From: Anniella stebbinsi | Taxonomy: Eukaryota > Chordata > Lepidosauria > Squamata > Anniellidae | Length of the DNA: 64,000 bases | Assembly (NCBI GenBank): GCA_029215795.1 | Contig: JARDYH010000002.1 | Coordinates: 275,226,310 to 275,290,309 of the forward strand | Direction: 5' to 3' | Part shown: positions 46,866 to 49,814 of the stretch, piece by piece | Layout of the letters: each line of letters opens with the position of its first letter | How positions within the stretch are numbered: position 1 is the first letter of the stretch | The notes under the pieces: model-generated | Databases searched by the model: none | Told to the model about the DNA's origin: nothing | The model's input: the letters and a program-made list of their open reading frames with translations, nothing else | Program-made: the position numbers and the translations under genes

Positions 46866-46871
<6 letters not shown>
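1318..46871 (+). CDS. A1CF: A1CF, APOBEC1 complementation factor (11 coding exons, 590 aa)
   Basis: The spliced reading frame is 1318-1416, 3072-3206, 11930-12060, 19030-19268, 20176-20340, 26944-27041, 28998-29271, 35019-35227, 37202-37338, 38351-38484 and 46720-46871, which totals 1773 nt (590 residues plus TAA). Every junction keeps phase and has GT/AG borders. In mammals A1CF is an hnRNP-like RNA-binding protein that docks APOBEC1 on apoB mRNA and shuttles between nucleus and cytoplasm. Visible here are three RRMs, with RNP2/RNP1 pairs at residues 58-63/96-103 ([14 protein letters not shown]), 138-143/179-186 ([14 protein letters not shown]) and 233-238/266-273 ([14 protein letters not shown]). 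An RG-containing stretch lies near 311-320, and the C-terminal dsRNA-binding-like domain is roughly 440-525 ([13 protein letters not shown]). The length lies between the human 586- and 594-residue isoforms as I recall them. Paralogues RBM46, RBM47 and SYNCRIP fit less well because the N terminus [11 protein letters not shown] and the C terminus DGYGAF are A1CF-like. Confidence 0.97.
1463..1568. repeat. Dispersed palindromic repeat, GCAATCCTA-type ends
   Basis: It runs from GGCTGCAGTCCTAGACACAC to ATAGGATTGCAGTGTAAG, an imperfect fold-back of about 100 bp with 'acttacctgcaggtaaatccca' type core. Related pieces occur at about 42955-43020, 43845-43915, 48545-48645 and 49045-49140. It is probably a non-autonomous DNA transposon family. 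Confidence 0.45.
1911..1998. repeat. Dispersed palindromic repeat, ATCCAATGTTAG-type
   Basis: GTAGTATCCAATGTTAG on the left is inverted at the right as CTAACATTGGATGCTAC. The centre reads AAGCCCCATTCATTTCGA. Similar units lie at about 24228-24345 and 46368-46450. Confidence 0.5.
3072..3206 (+). CDS. A1CF: A1CF coding exon 2 (residues 34-78, start of RRM1)
   Basis: The acceptor CAACTCAG/GAAAAC follows a pyrimidine-rich stretch, and the donor is AAA/GTAATG. It encodes [20 protein letters not shown], then the RRM1 RNP2 motif IFIGKL at residues 58-63, and ends at LCEK. It is 135 nt, phase 0 at both ends. The proline/glycine-rich leader before the RRM is typical of the A1CF/RBM47 group. Confidence 0.97.
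3498..3795 (+). repeat. Minisatellite, ~55-60 bp unit, about five to six units
   Basis: The phrase TCAAATCCCTGATTGGCTAT followed by acag/acat recurs in diverged form (near 3500, 3540, 3580, 3630, 3670, 3720 and 3765) in intron 2. Spacers vary in length and sequence, so it is an old tandem array. It lies about 290 bp downstream of exon 2. Confidence 0.7.
4592..5123 (+). mobile_element. 532-bp GC-rich non-autonomous DNA transposon, copy A
   Basis: The ends are ACCCTTTCCGCTCCATAG and GCAGAAAGGGCC, imperfect terminal inverted repeats (GGCCCTTTCTACACC-like). The interior contains GCCATCCTGGGGATGGCGAT, a GTGCGCACNAGCACTCGTGCGC-like hairpin and a CGGACTCTCCG core. Copy C at 27691-28222 has the same length and aligns end to end. 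TAT occurs on both sides. ORFs in this span are open only because of GC content and show no protein family. Confidence 0.65.
5522..5785. repeat. Palindrome-rich element with AAGCCATGGCTT motifs
   Basis: The motif AATAAGCCACCATGGCTTATT is self-complementary, and AAGCCATGG recurs. The right part ends in AACAAGCCACAGTGGGCTG. It resembles the element inside 25853-26145, so both are probably copies of one fold-back family. Confidence 0.4.
5830..6022 (+). mobile_element. MIR-like (CORE-type) tRNA SINE, degraded
   Basis: A degraded tRNA-like head (GTAGTGGACTTGGACTGGAG ... GATTCAAATTCC, box B like) is followed by GAAGCTCAGTGAGTAATTTTGGGACAGTCACT, which resembles the MIR core GCTGGGTGACTTTGGGCCAGTCAC. 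It lies in the + orientation in intron 2. Confidence 0.55.
6462..7192 (-). mobile_element. L2-clade LINE 3' fragment
   Basis: On the - strand this encodes a decayed RT C terminus. It includes [20 protein letters not shown] and then [20 protein letters not shown], the usual '[14 protein letters not shown] ... LHWLPV' block that ends L2/CR1 ORF2. The 3' tail with ATAAAATA repeats is at 6530-6650. Confidence 0.75.
8430..9245 (-). mobile_element. CR1-like LINE fragment, split by a MITE
   Basis: The + strand reads ...TCATTTTGGTTGCCCTTTTC... and CACCATAAATTTGTATAAGG... through ATTTTATTTTTGATTCCTTT, a stretch I recognise as the complement of a widespread amniote CR1/L3-type ORF2 3' region. It is continuous if 8670-8940 is removed. 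The family assignment is from memory of the consensus, not from a search. Confidence 0.5.
8670..8940. mobile_element. 271-bp hAT-type MITE (TAGGGATGTGCAC ends)
   Basis: TAGGGATGTGCACGG on the left and CGATACACATCCCTA on the right are bounded by a perfect 8-bp duplication ATAGTCAC (8662-8669 and 8941-8948). The interior is built of ATATCGGAATCG / CGATAT palindromes. It is inserted into a CR1-like LINE fragment. Eight-bp duplications are typical of hAT transposases. Confidence 0.85.
9876..10130. mobile_element. 255-bp palindromic MITE (GGCCAGATCTACACCAA ends)
   Basis: The terminal inverted repeat GGCCAGATCTACACCAA is exact at both ends, and homology continues inward (CTATGAAAGTGGTATGAAAG and its inverse), so most of the element folds back on itself. 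The centre is CATGGGCCCCAACAGTTG. It is non-coding. Confidence 0.75.
10139..10800 (+). mobile_element. GC-rich transposon copy B, interrupted by a hAT-type MITE
   Basis: It starts GGCCCTTTCTATACCATAGG and, after the 10236-10555 insertion, continues with a poly-A-rich stretch and CGCCATCCTGGGGATGGCGA. The last motif matches copies A and C. Its far end is truncated near 10800. Confidence 0.55.
10236..10555. mobile_element. 320-bp fold-back hAT-type MITE, copy 1 (end type II)
   Basis: TAGGGTGACCAGATAAAATC on the left and GGTCAGCCTA on the right are flanked by a perfect 8-bp duplication CATGAGCT (10228-10235, 10556-10563). The two halves are inverted copies of each other. The flanking element (copy B of the GC-rich family) is the older host of this insertion. 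Confidence 0.92.
11295..11430. repeat. AACCCATG-rich repeat arm; inverted partner at 9690-9770
   Basis: ACCATGGGTTATC, AACAACCCATGATTCAACAA and AACCCATACTCAACCCAT here are inverted relative to GGGTTGTTGTTGAATCGTGG at 9700-9770. The two arms may be the ends of one larger fold-back element spanning roughly 9.69-11.43 kb, later filled by the MITEs at 9876 and 10139. Confidence 0.4.
11930..12060 (+). CDS. A1CF: A1CF coding exon 3 (residues 79-121, rest of RRM1)
   Basis: The acceptor TTTTTACAG/ATTGG and donor AAG/GTAAGC are strong. It encodes [20 protein letters not shown] and then AFVTF, the RNP1 octamer at residues 96-103. It is 131 nt and ends two bases into the Arg-122 codon. It follows the longest intron (8.7 kb). 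Confidence 0.97.
12543..13225. mobile_element. 683-bp hAT-type palindromic element (TAGGGATGTGCAC ends)
   Basis: TAGGGATGTGCACGCCC on the left and GATACACATCCCTA on the right are flanked by a perfect 8-bp duplication CTAGTCAC (12535-12542, 13226-13233). It shares its ends with the 271-bp element at 8670. The interior adds a second large inverted repeat: CTATAACTTCTGTATTTTCA near 12730 is inverted near 13030-13060. It is non-coding. Confidence 0.88.
13280..13490. repeat. Purine-rich (A/G) tract
   Basis: About 200 bp made almost only of A and G on the + strand (gggag, gaaag, agagag). The ORF on the opposite strand is low-complexity and is not treated as a gene. Confidence 0.6.
13822..13990. 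mobile_element. Partial copy of the 320-bp MITE family, old
   Basis: It begins TAGGGTGACCATATGAAAAG and follows the left half (TTTAACAGTTGGATAGAAAA, CAGCACCTGGTGAAAT) to the centre, then loses homology. It carries GCATGCAGCACCTGG rather than the younger GCAATTAGTTCCTGG, marking an older subfamily. Confidence 0.7.
14218..14385. mobile_element. Partial copy of the 320-bp MITE family, old
   Basis: TAGGGTGGCCATATGAAAAA followed by the left half of the family, ending near AGAGTGACCATATACAAAAA. It is the same older subfamily as 13822-13990. Confidence 0.7.
14889..15071. repeat. Palindrome 1 inside the TA-flanked transposon
   Basis: An almost perfect inverted repeat of about 183 bp centred on GGGTGATGTCATCACCC (14972-14988). 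Arms run from GCTTACCTTTCAGGGACGTC to its inverse, ending AAAGGTAAGC. Confidence 0.88.
15110..15292. repeat. Palindrome 2 inside the TA-flanked transposon
   Basis: A second copy of the preceding palindrome (about 183 bp), again centred on GGGTGATGTCATCACCC and with GGCGCGCC flanks, separated from the first by a G-rich (GGGGGCAGGGGGAGG) spacer. Unit lengths are equal, so it is a tandem duplication of one hairpin. Confidence 0.88.
15286..15385 (+). repeat. G-rich tract, possible G-quadruplex
   Basis: Many runs of four to eight G separated by one to several bases (for example GGGCGGGCGGGC and TTGGGGGGGTGGGGGGG). This would fit quadruplex-forming rules; folding is untested. Confidence 0.5.
15764..15777 (-). 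other. Copia polypurine tract
   Basis: The - strand reads TGTTGAGAAGGGG immediately before the 3' LTR (TGTTAG). This is the expected plus-strand priming site and supports element polarity. Confidence 0.7.
15764..16289 (-). pseudogene. Copia pol fragment: integrase-RT linker and RT start
   Basis: On the - strand this follows from [13 protein letters not shown] through a linker into [20 protein letters not shown] then [12 protein letters not shown], the opening of the copia-type RT domain. The catalytic RT motifs and RNase H are absent, because sequence jumps from about 40 residues into RT to the polypurine tract. The 16290-17331 element separates this piece from the integrase piece. Confidence 0.85.
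16290..17331. mobile_element. CpG-rich CTCTACAAG-family element, long version, in copia pol
   Basis: It begins GGTGCCTCTACAAGAGCG and ends CTTGTAGAGGGGGGCC. Removing it rejoins the copia frame as [14 protein letters not shown]. The first 210 bp and last 130 bp match the 350-bp copies at 45690 and 49815; about 650 bp of extra, non-coding sequence with (GT)n tracts sits between. No clean target duplication. Confidence 0.75.
17381..17452 (-). mobile_element. Short L2 3' tail inserted in copia pol
   Basis: A (GATGAT)n run then ATTTATTACACTTATATACC and CCGCCCCATAGCCGAAGCTC, the complement of the L2 type-2 3' hairpin seen at 51251 and 62268. It interrupts the copia frame after HLKVF. Confidence 0.75.
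17452..18501 (-). pseudogene. Copia pol fragment: pre-integrase and integrase core
   Basis: The - strand frame is open over about 1 kb except for one in-frame TAG at 17890-17892. It shows the start of a GAG-pre-integrase domain ([13 protein letters not shown], then [11 protein letters not shown], then C..C in KCICC) and the integrase core with HGDVCEP, DNGGEY, and [16 protein letters not shown]. The frame ends at HLKVF, where a LINE tail is inserted. A 21-bp tandem duplication (18335-18376) repeats KNSLLSV. It is broken by deletion and insertion and is not a functional gene. Confidence 0.9.
18514..18529 (-). other. Copia primer-binding site, internal initiator tRNA-Met half
   Basis: Directly inside the 5' LTR the - strand reads GGTTGTGGGCCCAGTC. 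The 3' end of the first 39 nt of vertebrate initiator tRNA-Met (as I recall it) is CTGGGCCCATAACC, whose complement GGTTATGGGCCCAG matches 13 of 14 bases. Drosophila copia is known to prime from this tRNA half rather than from the tRNA 3' end. Confidence 0.75.
18530..18929 (-). repeat. Copia 5' LTR (400 bp, uninterrupted)
   Basis: It reads TGTTAGCAGAAGTCAG through GATTACATCTAACA on the + strand. It is the complete reference copy: it lacks the 803-bp insertion present in the other LTR and therefore shows that insertion's empty site (ACTAATATATAGAATAG). Confidence 0.9.
19030..19268 (+). CDS. A1CF: A1CF coding exon 4 (residues 122-202, RRM2)
   Basis: The acceptor is GTATGCAG/GAACGG and the donor CCAG/GTAATG. 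The 239-nt exon encodes essentially all of RRM2: RNP2 LFVGGI at 138-143 and RNP1 RGFAFVEY at 179-186, ending in MARRKLLPG. It begins with the third base of Arg-122 and ends on the first base of Gly-202. A 320-bp hAT-type MITE starts only 61 bp downstream of the donor. Confidence 0.97.
19329..19648. mobile_element. 320-bp fold-back hAT-type MITE, copy 2 (end type I)
   Basis: Both ends are TAGGCTGACCATATGAAAAG (exact inverted repeats), flanked by a perfect 8-bp duplication AGTAGGTG (19321-19328, 19649-19656). It starts 61 bp past the exon 4 donor. Confidence 0.93.
20176..20340 (+). CDS. A1CF: A1CF coding exon 5 (residues 202-257, RRM2-RRM3 linker and start of RRM3)
   Basis: The acceptor is TTCACCCAG/GAAGG and the donor CCAG/GTAAAA. 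It encodes [20 protein letters not shown], an acidic linker, and RNP2 of RRM3 (LYVRNL, residues 233-238). It is 165 nt, splitting a glycine codon at each end (phase 1). Confidence 0.97.
20760..20900 (+). mobile_element. L2-like RT remnant
   Basis: CTATTCGTTCTCCTGGACCT CTCAGTGGCTTTAGATATCAT reads approximately [12 protein letters not shown], a decayed version of the [13 protein letters not shown] block of L2 reverse transcriptase. It is only about 140 bp. Confidence 0.5.
20956..21150. mobile_element. 320-bp MITE family, right half lost
   Basis: It starts with a type I end (TAGGCTGACCATACGAAAAG) and follows the family past the centre (CCTGCACCTTTAACTG), then breaks off. Lacking the right end, it has no target duplication. 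Confidence 0.8.
21770..22390 (+). mobile_element. L2-clade LINE ORF2 fragment, decayed
   Basis: The + strand encodes [20 protein letters not shown], then [20 protein letters not shown] and LVHQLHPFL, the region after the RT active site of L2 ORF2. Stops and frameshifts are frequent. It continues to [14 protein letters not shown] near 22300. Confidence 0.75.
22783..22925. repeat. Dispersed fold-back repeat (CAACCTGGTGCCCTC)
   Basis: CTCCAACCTGGTGCCCTCAG at the left is inverted as GGAGGGCACCAAGTTGGG at the right, with TTCAACTCCCATCAACCC / GGAGTTGAAGTCCAAAACAT inside. A half copy lies at 22357-22450. It is a common short palindrome of reptile genomes in my experience; the family name is not known to me. 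Confidence 0.55.
22935..23120 (-). mobile_element. L2-like 3' tail, complement strand
   Basis: (TTA)n/(TAG)n repeats at 22950-22995 followed by CTGATCTGCCCACTAACTAG and TCTCTGGGTGGATTACAAAC, which resembles the complement of the L2 3' end. Confidence 0.5.
23160..23375 (+). mobile_element. LINE 3' end, L2-like
   Basis: T-rich 3' untranslated sequence leading into TTGTAAGCCACCTTGAGCTG, then (AAAC)n and (AC)n. The GCCRCCTTGAG string is common to L2/CR1-like 3' ends. Orientation is +. Confidence 0.45.
24490..25010 (-). mobile_element. L2-clade LINE 3' fragment
   Basis: The - strand encodes [20 protein letters not shown], then [20 protein letters not shown], the end of ORF2. The 3' end with (GATGAT)n is at 24490-24505. 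It is decayed. Confidence 0.75.
25853..26145. repeat. Fold-back element TTTTCAGCCAC ... nested in a GGGTTGTT-rich repeat
   Basis: ATTTTCAGCCACAATGGTTT at the left is inverted at the right (AAGCCACTATGGCTGAAAAT). It is surrounded at 25695-25850 and 26146-26225 by AACAACCC / GGGTTGTT-rich sequence like that at 9690-9770 and 11295-11430, so one family appears nested in or flanking the other. Confidence 0.5.
26944..27041 (+). CDS. A1CF: A1CF coding exon 6 (residues 258-289, RRM3)
   Basis: The acceptor is TTCTACAG/GATCTG and the donor AAG/GTAATG. The 98-nt exon carries RNP1 of RRM3 (RDYAFVHY, residues 266-273) and the helix [14 protein letters not shown] (TG)n tract lies about 80 bp beyond the donor. 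Confidence 0.97.
27123..27172 (+). repeat. (TG)n / (CG,TG) microsatellite
   Basis: GGTGTGTGTGTGTGTG followed by a GCGCGCACGTGCGTGCG alternating purine-pyrimidine stretch, which has Z-DNA-forming composition. It lies about 80 bp after exon 6. Confidence 0.8.
27691..28222 (+). mobile_element. 532-bp GC-rich non-autonomous DNA transposon, copy C
   Basis: GGCCCTTTCCACACCATAGG on the left and TGCAGAAAGAGCC on the right, flanked by AAA. It is colinear with copy A (4592-5123) and of identical length. Predicted ORFs inside it (on both strands) are shared between copies only as DNA similarity and do not resemble a transposase. Confidence 0.7.
28800..28936 (+). mobile_element. L2-like 3' tail ending in (ATG)n
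   Basis: TTTATAAACTTTGTAAGTCTCCTTGAGAAC followed by about 16 ATG/GAT units (28889-28936). It sits about 60 bp upstream of the exon 7 acceptor, so the branch-point region of that intron borders the repeat. Confidence 0.55.
28998..29271 (+). CDS. A1CF: A1CF coding exon 7 (residues 290-380, end of RRM3 and linker)
   Basis: It begins [20 protein letters not shown], then an RG-containing stretch near residues 311-320, and ends in an aromatic/alanine-rich linker ([15 protein letters not shown]...RPPSIR). The acceptor is the less common AAG/GTGCTG after a long T-rich tract; the donor is AGAG/GTAATT. It is 274 nt and ends phase 1, on the first base of Glu-381. An L2 tail with an (ATG)n microsatellite ends about 60 bp upstream. 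Confidence 0.96.
29440..29600 (-). mobile_element. Small L2 fragment
   Basis: TAGGGCTTTAAAGATAAGCA and AGCACTTTGAATTGTGCTTG match the complement of the 'LIYKALxGLG' segment that ends L2 ORF2 (compare 6900-6960). About 160 bp. Confidence 0.5.
30126..33052 (+). mobile_element. L2-clade LINE, 5'-truncated, endonuclease plus RT
   Basis: The 5' break is in the APE-type endonuclease (LSETWLGDD), followed by [11 protein letters not shown] and the catalytic-region motif [10 protein letters not shown] near 30464-30490. RT follows with the [17 protein letters not shown] block, [20 protein letters not shown] near 31765, and [20 protein letters not shown]. The active site at 32036-32047 reads YDDD where YADD is usual. 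The frame holds from 30239 to 32104 except for three stops (30989, 31358, 31568); a frameshift near 30235 and others after 32104 follow. The 3' end has a hairpin CCCGCCTC...GAGGCGGG and (TTA)n at 33018-33052. It lies in intron 7, sense to A1CF. It is relatively young but defective. Confidence 0.92.
33579..33855. mobile_element. 320-bp MITE family, old divergent copy
   Basis: TAGGGTGTCCATATGGAAAG with the older-subfamily body (GCAACACCTGGTGAAATTCC, GCTGCATGCACACAAATG). The right terminal repeat is lost after CTATGCAAGTGTCACC. Confidence 0.75.
35019..35042 (+). other. A1CF: Alternative 3' splice site segment of exon 8 (EIYMNVPV)
   Basis: There are two in-frame acceptors. CCTAG before 35019 keeps [15 protein letters not shown] ending at 35042 would skip exactly 24 nt and join the split G codon to GGG, removing residues 381-388 to give a 582-residue protein. 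Mammalian A1CF is known to have two isoforms (ACF65 and ACF64) differing by these eight residues. The sequence shows both AG sites; use of both in this animal is inference. Confidence 0.8.
35019..35227 (+). CDS. A1CF: A1CF coding exon 8 (residues 381-450, nuclear-localisation region)
   Basis: The upstream acceptor is ATTCCTAG/AAATT and the donor CCGCAG/GTGGGT. It encodes [20 protein letters not shown], the basic [20 protein letters not shown] segment that corresponds to the region containing the mammalian nuclear-localisation signal, and the start of the dsRNA-binding-like domain ([10 protein letters not shown]). A second acceptor lies 24 nt inside the exon and is listed separately. Confidence 0.96.
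35461..36650 (+). mobile_element. R4/Dong-like LINE fragment
   Basis: A-rich + strand coding remnant. Visible are KAPGLDQIQ near 36340, [19 protein letters not shown] near 36510, and a run [20 protein letters not shown] upstream. PITCLPT after YR is typical of the R4/Dong group of RT, not of L2. It stops about 30 residues later at 36646. LINE tails in - orientation flank it at 35388-35460 and 36645-36720. Three frames are needed to follow it. Confidence 0.6.
37202..37338 (+). CDS. A1CF: A1CF coding exon 9 (residues 451-495, dsRNA-binding-like domain)
   Basis: It encodes [20 protein letters not shown], then [20 protein letters not shown]. The acceptor is ATACTAG/ATATTA. The donor is placed at GCTAT/GTATGT because this restores ATG (Met-496) with the first G of exon 10; the other nearby GT (37342) would not keep frame with exon 10. 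The exon is 137 nt. Confidence 0.95.
37640..37862. repeat. End of a hAT-like repeat (GTTGCCCACCCCTG)
   Basis: CTGCATGCAGCCTGCGGCCT then GTTGCCCACCCCTG, the same terminal string (inverted CAGGGGTGGGCAAC) that bounds the element at 57231-57651. The other end is not visible. Confidence 0.4.
38268..38297 (+). repeat. (TA)n microsatellite before exon 10
   Basis: About 15 TA units, ending some 50 bp upstream of the exon 10 acceptor. Confidence 0.9.
38351..38484 (+). CDS. A1CF: A1CF coding exon 10 (residues 496-541)
   Basis: The acceptor is TTTTATAG/GCAACC and the donor CCAG/GTATGT. It encodes [20 protein letters not shown], then [20 protein letters not shown]. It is 134 nt, phase 2 in and phase 1 out. 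A (TA)n microsatellite lies about 50-80 bp upstream of the acceptor, close to where a branch point is expected. Confidence 0.96.
39271..39590. mobile_element. 320-bp fold-back hAT-type MITE, copy 3 (end type II)
   Basis: TAGGGTGACCAGATAAAATC on the left and ATCTGGTCAGCCTA on the right, flanked by a perfect 8-bp duplication CAGTTCCT (39263-39270, 39591-39598). Confidence 0.93.
40490..40742 (+). mobile_element. L2-clade LINE, short 3' truncated copy (type-1 hairpin)
   Basis: It starts abruptly in GGGAGAGATCCGTGAACTTA (end of ORF2: [20 protein letters not shown]) and runs through the same 3'UTR and CCCGCCTC...GAGGCGGG hairpin as 30126-33052, ending (TTA)n. It is about 250 bp of a very similar lineage. 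Confidence 0.85.
41080..41150 (+). mobile_element. L2 type-2 3' tail, decayed
   Basis: AGAGAGCTTTGGCTATTGGA then GTATAGAAATACAATAAATA with (AATA)n. Similar to 51251-51315 and 51450-51503. Confidence 0.6.
41667..42093. mobile_element. Long palindromic element (~416-bp inverted repeat)
   Basis: CACATTGCCCTTAAAACGAC at the left is inverted at 42063-42082. The arms (about 195 bp each) are near-identical and meet around 41875. The right end continues into GGATAGGCTC, like the TIR of the MITEs at 5 and 288, whereas the left end has lost this. It lies in intron 10 and is non-coding. Confidence 0.8.
42201..42304. mobile_element. 104-bp palindromic mini-MITE, TTA-flanked
   Basis: GGGCACAATCCTATGCATGT at the left; ACGTGCATAGGATTGCACCC at the right. 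TTA sits on both sides (42198-42200, 42305-42307), a 3-bp duplication of the PIF/Harbinger kind. Half copies occur near 734, 4250, 21200, 38790 and 52110. Confidence 0.65.
44176..44472. mobile_element. 320-bp MITE family, old copy
   Basis: The body follows the older subfamily (CAGCACCTGGTGAAATTTCC and its inverse). The right end is preserved (CCTGTCCTCCTTTCCATGTG), but the left terminal ~25 bp is missing. Confidence 0.75.
44848..45167. mobile_element. 320-bp MITE, hybrid copy without target duplication
   Basis: The left end is type I (TAGGCTGACCATATGAAAAG) and the right end type II (ACCTGGATTTTATCTGGTCA). Flanking octamers CCCTTTAA and GTGTCAGG do not match. All four other complete 320-bp copies have matched end types and perfect duplications. 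Confidence 0.9.
45540..45651. mobile_element. 112-bp palindromic mini-MITE, TTA-flanked
   Basis: GGGTACAATCCTATGCATAT and AACATGCATAGGATTGTGCC are inverted ends, with TTA on both sides (45537-45539, 45652-45654). It is the same family as 42201-42304, with a poly-T expansion in the centre. Confidence 0.65.
45690..46044 (+). mobile_element. 355-bp CpG-rich CTCTACAAG element, copy 2
   Basis: GGCTGCCTCTACAAGAG to CTTGTAGAGGGGACC with TAA on both sides. The interior is crowded with AATGCGC and GCGCATT motifs (CpG-rich in an AT-rich setting). It lies in intron 10, 0.7 kb before exon 11, inverted relative to the copy at 49815. Confidence 0.8.
46368..46450. repeat. Dispersed palindromic repeat (GTATCCAATGCTAG)
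   Basis: GGGTTGTATCCAATGCTAG inverted as CTAACGTTGGATACAATCC around a CTTAAGTCCCACTCATCTCA core. It is the same family as 1911-1998. Confidence 0.6.
46720..46871 (+). CDS. A1CF: A1CF coding exon 11 (residues 541-590, stop)
   Basis: The acceptor is CCCTACAG/GATACA. It encodes an alanine-rich C terminus ([20 protein letters not shown] and so on) ending DGYGAF-TAA at 46869-46871. The stop codon runs directly into a (TA)n(CA)n microsatellite. Confidence 0.96.

Positions 46872-46924
<53 letters not shown>
46869..46924 (+). repeat. (TA)n(CA)n compound microsatellite at the A1CF stop codon
   Basis: TAA of the stop codon is followed without a gap by about 15 TA and then about 12 CA units. A second (TA)n tract lies at 47097-47121. 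Confidence 0.9.
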
Positions 46925-49814
46925 TGTTATTTAAAGAATGTTTTGCCTTTAATCAAGCTGTGGCAGGGGGAAGGAGCTACTTCAGGCTAATGATTGGTTT
47001 GACTCCATGGTTTTGAATTAATGATTGGGCAAATTCTGCCATGGCCAGAATTCTTTGCTGTTAGATTAGAGGTTTAATAATGGTACATAATTGTAGACAT
47101 ATATATATATATATATATATATGCCTTAAAGTATGTTTTTGATACCAGCGAGAAAATAACCCTACCCTGGAAGGAAAAGAAAACTTCTTGTGTGCATTGT
47201 TTAGTTTGTATTTACGAACAATGATCCTTTGTGGCCATTTTCAGGGGTATTTTTTAATAGTGAAAAGACTTTTGAAGTTGTGGAGCTATTCTGTTTCTCC
47301 AATCTTCTTGCTGTAAAGTTTTTAATATAGTTATGAGTTCTGCATATGATGGTGTGATGGCCATAATCCAGTGGTGTTGAACCTCTTTCAGTCTGAAGGT
47401 CACATTCCATTTTGGAGAAGCTCTCGGGGGCCACATTCCAGTGGTGGGTGGGACAAAAGGGGCAGGACCAAAATACCAAAAATGCCAGCCTATTGTAGTT
47501 TAAAGCTCTTACTGCCAGTAACTAAGCCTTAGGAGAGGCATTTCAACTTTTTAGAATGGAGGTGGGGCAGGATTGCACAAAAGCCATGAAACCACCAAAT
47601 GATTTGTGGGCAGGGAAAGGGAGGTCAGGGAAAGGGGCTGAAGAAAGGGGGTGGGCCATTTGAGGAACCTCAGAAGGCTGGATTAAGACTTTAGGAGAAC
47701 TGGGTTTGGTTCCTGAACCTGAGGTTCTTCACCCCCGTAATAATCCTAGGGCCAAAGTAGATGTGATATCAAATGCATGAATGCATTTAATGTAGATTTT
47801 TTAAAAAAGTAAATAGCAGCCACTCTGGTGCTGCAAGCAATTAGGAGACGTTTAACCTTTTTCTCCTCTGCTACAGTCCTGATAAAAGCAGCTTCTCCAA
47901 ATGAGAGGGAAGGGCCAAACCTCCCCTCTGTACCAGCTGCAATTATAATTATCAGCACTGTTATTTGCATGTTTTTTAAAAAATGTGCACATTAAATGCA
48001 AAGACACATTTAATGTCACATGTAGTTTGGCCCTTTGTAACCATTGTAGCCATATCTACAGACTACAAAAATTCACAGTGCAATCTTATGCATGGCCATT
48101 TGGATATAAATCTTATTGTGTGTTGAGCGCGACATATCCCAGGTCAGTGTGTAGCAGAATGCAACTTGTGTGCTTCAGCCCACTGAAATAGATGGGCTTC
48201 TGTGTAATTAACTCTATGTTGGATAGTAACCATTGTGCACTAAGAGCCTAAGGGAGTATCCAATGTTAGCCTTACATAAGCTTCTATAGGATTGCAACCT
48301 AAAAAAGGGAAGATTTTCAAAGGCACAAAGGGGAATGTGCCATTCACAAAGCATTATCTTCTGTTAGAGTTTTGAGAATTGCAGTTCATGGGGTGGGAGT
48401 AGGGGAAGGAGCTTAGAAGTTTGACAACTATGTTCTAAGACAAATAAATGCATCCCCATGTTCATATTCAGATCTCATTCTTCTTATGGTTTTTAGGGGC
48501 TGAATAGTTATTCTGGAATCATTTGCTTCAAATATTCAAGCAAGCCACACAGCCTGATCCTATGCATCTTTACTTAGAAGCAAGTCGCATTATGTTCAAT
48601 GATGCTTACTCCAAAGTAAATTGAAATAGGATTGAAGTTTAGGTTACTAATGCTTTCACAAGTTATTTTAAATTGGATTTGGTGTGTGTGTGTGTGTGTG
48701 TTTTAAGCTTTTATAAACTTTGGTAAATCACATGGAAACACTACATATACTAGAATGTAACATAAAATAGTTCTGCTTTCCATCTTTTATCAGAATAGTC
48801 TTTTTAGAGTAGACCCATTGAAATGAATGGGAATTAGGCTACCACTGGATACAACCCACTATTATTATAGTGGCTATATCAAATGTACAAATCACTCCCA
48901 TGTCCCATTGTTACATTTTATGTGTAACATTCAGTGTAGCACAAACATGATCATCTCACTATATATGCTTGTTCATAAAATATATTCTTGGAAGGTCCCA
49001 TGTTATAGAAAGTACAGTGATTTCTGCCGCCACCACCACACCATTAACAGTACAATCCTGTTAATGCCCTACTGAGAGGTAAGTTCCATTGAGTGCAATG
49101 GGACTCACTGTCAGGTAAGTGGGCATAGGATTGTAGCCCAACAGAACACATATTAGTGGGTATAGGATCGCACTGCAAGAGAATAGACAGGGAAAGAAGG
49201 GATGCTTAGCAATTTTATAATATCAAAGTGATTTTCTAATCAAAGCAAGACAATCTTGTTTATTGCTTTTCTGGCACAGATTCAGTGCATCATTTATTGA
49301 ATACCCAGCATGTTCTTGGCTATCATCTGCATGCTGTTCTTGCAAATGATTGATTGAAAAGAACATCCCATCTTTTTTTCTTCCTCTTCCATTTTTTTAA
49401 TAAGGTGGTAGAACAGTAAAGGGTGTGGACAGTGTCTGTTTTTAAGCAGATGCTGGAGAGTTTCAGCTTTTAAGTAATCCTTTGATGGCCCAAAGATAAT
49501 AACTATTGAGATGAACTACCATATCCTTTAGACTATTAACTTTATGGTGAAAAGTATCAATAAAAACAACCTTTTAGAAGAGATCCACTGCTGGAGTTGC
49601 TTTGTAGCCAGTGGCAACCATACATTTAATTCCGCTAATCAACTGGGAAAGTATCTTACATACTCTGGCATTGTAATAACAACTCAAGGGAAGTATTGAG
49701 AGCCACCAGAGGCATCAGAGGAAATCAGTGTCATGGGACTGCTGCCTCTCCCATATCAAACTTCCTTGCCGGGCAATGGATACAAAAAAGGGTCACATTT
49801 ATTTTTGCTTCTCT
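46925..49814 (+). other. A1CF 3'UTR and downstream sequence
   Basis: No other gene was recognised. It holds a (TA)n at 47097, a diffuse repeat near 47355-47460, (GT)n at 48681-48700 and GCAATCCTATG-type palindromes near 48545 and 49045. How much is transcribed is unknown; the candidate poly(A) signal is at 49559. Confidence 0.4.
49559..49564 (+). promoter_or_regulatory. A1CF: Candidate polyadenylation signal (AATAAA)
   Basis: AATAAA lies in single-copy-looking sequence 2.7 kb beyond the A1CF stop. Other AATAAA strings downstream are mostly inside LINE tails. It is a candidate only, because the true 3' end cannot be set without transcripts. Confidence 0.25.

Noticed and set aside
1318..46871. 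Alternative identity as RBM47, RBM46 or SYNCRIP
   Set aside because: The N terminus, the EIYMNVPV cassette, the [16 protein letters not shown] linker and the DGYGAF end fit A1CF best.
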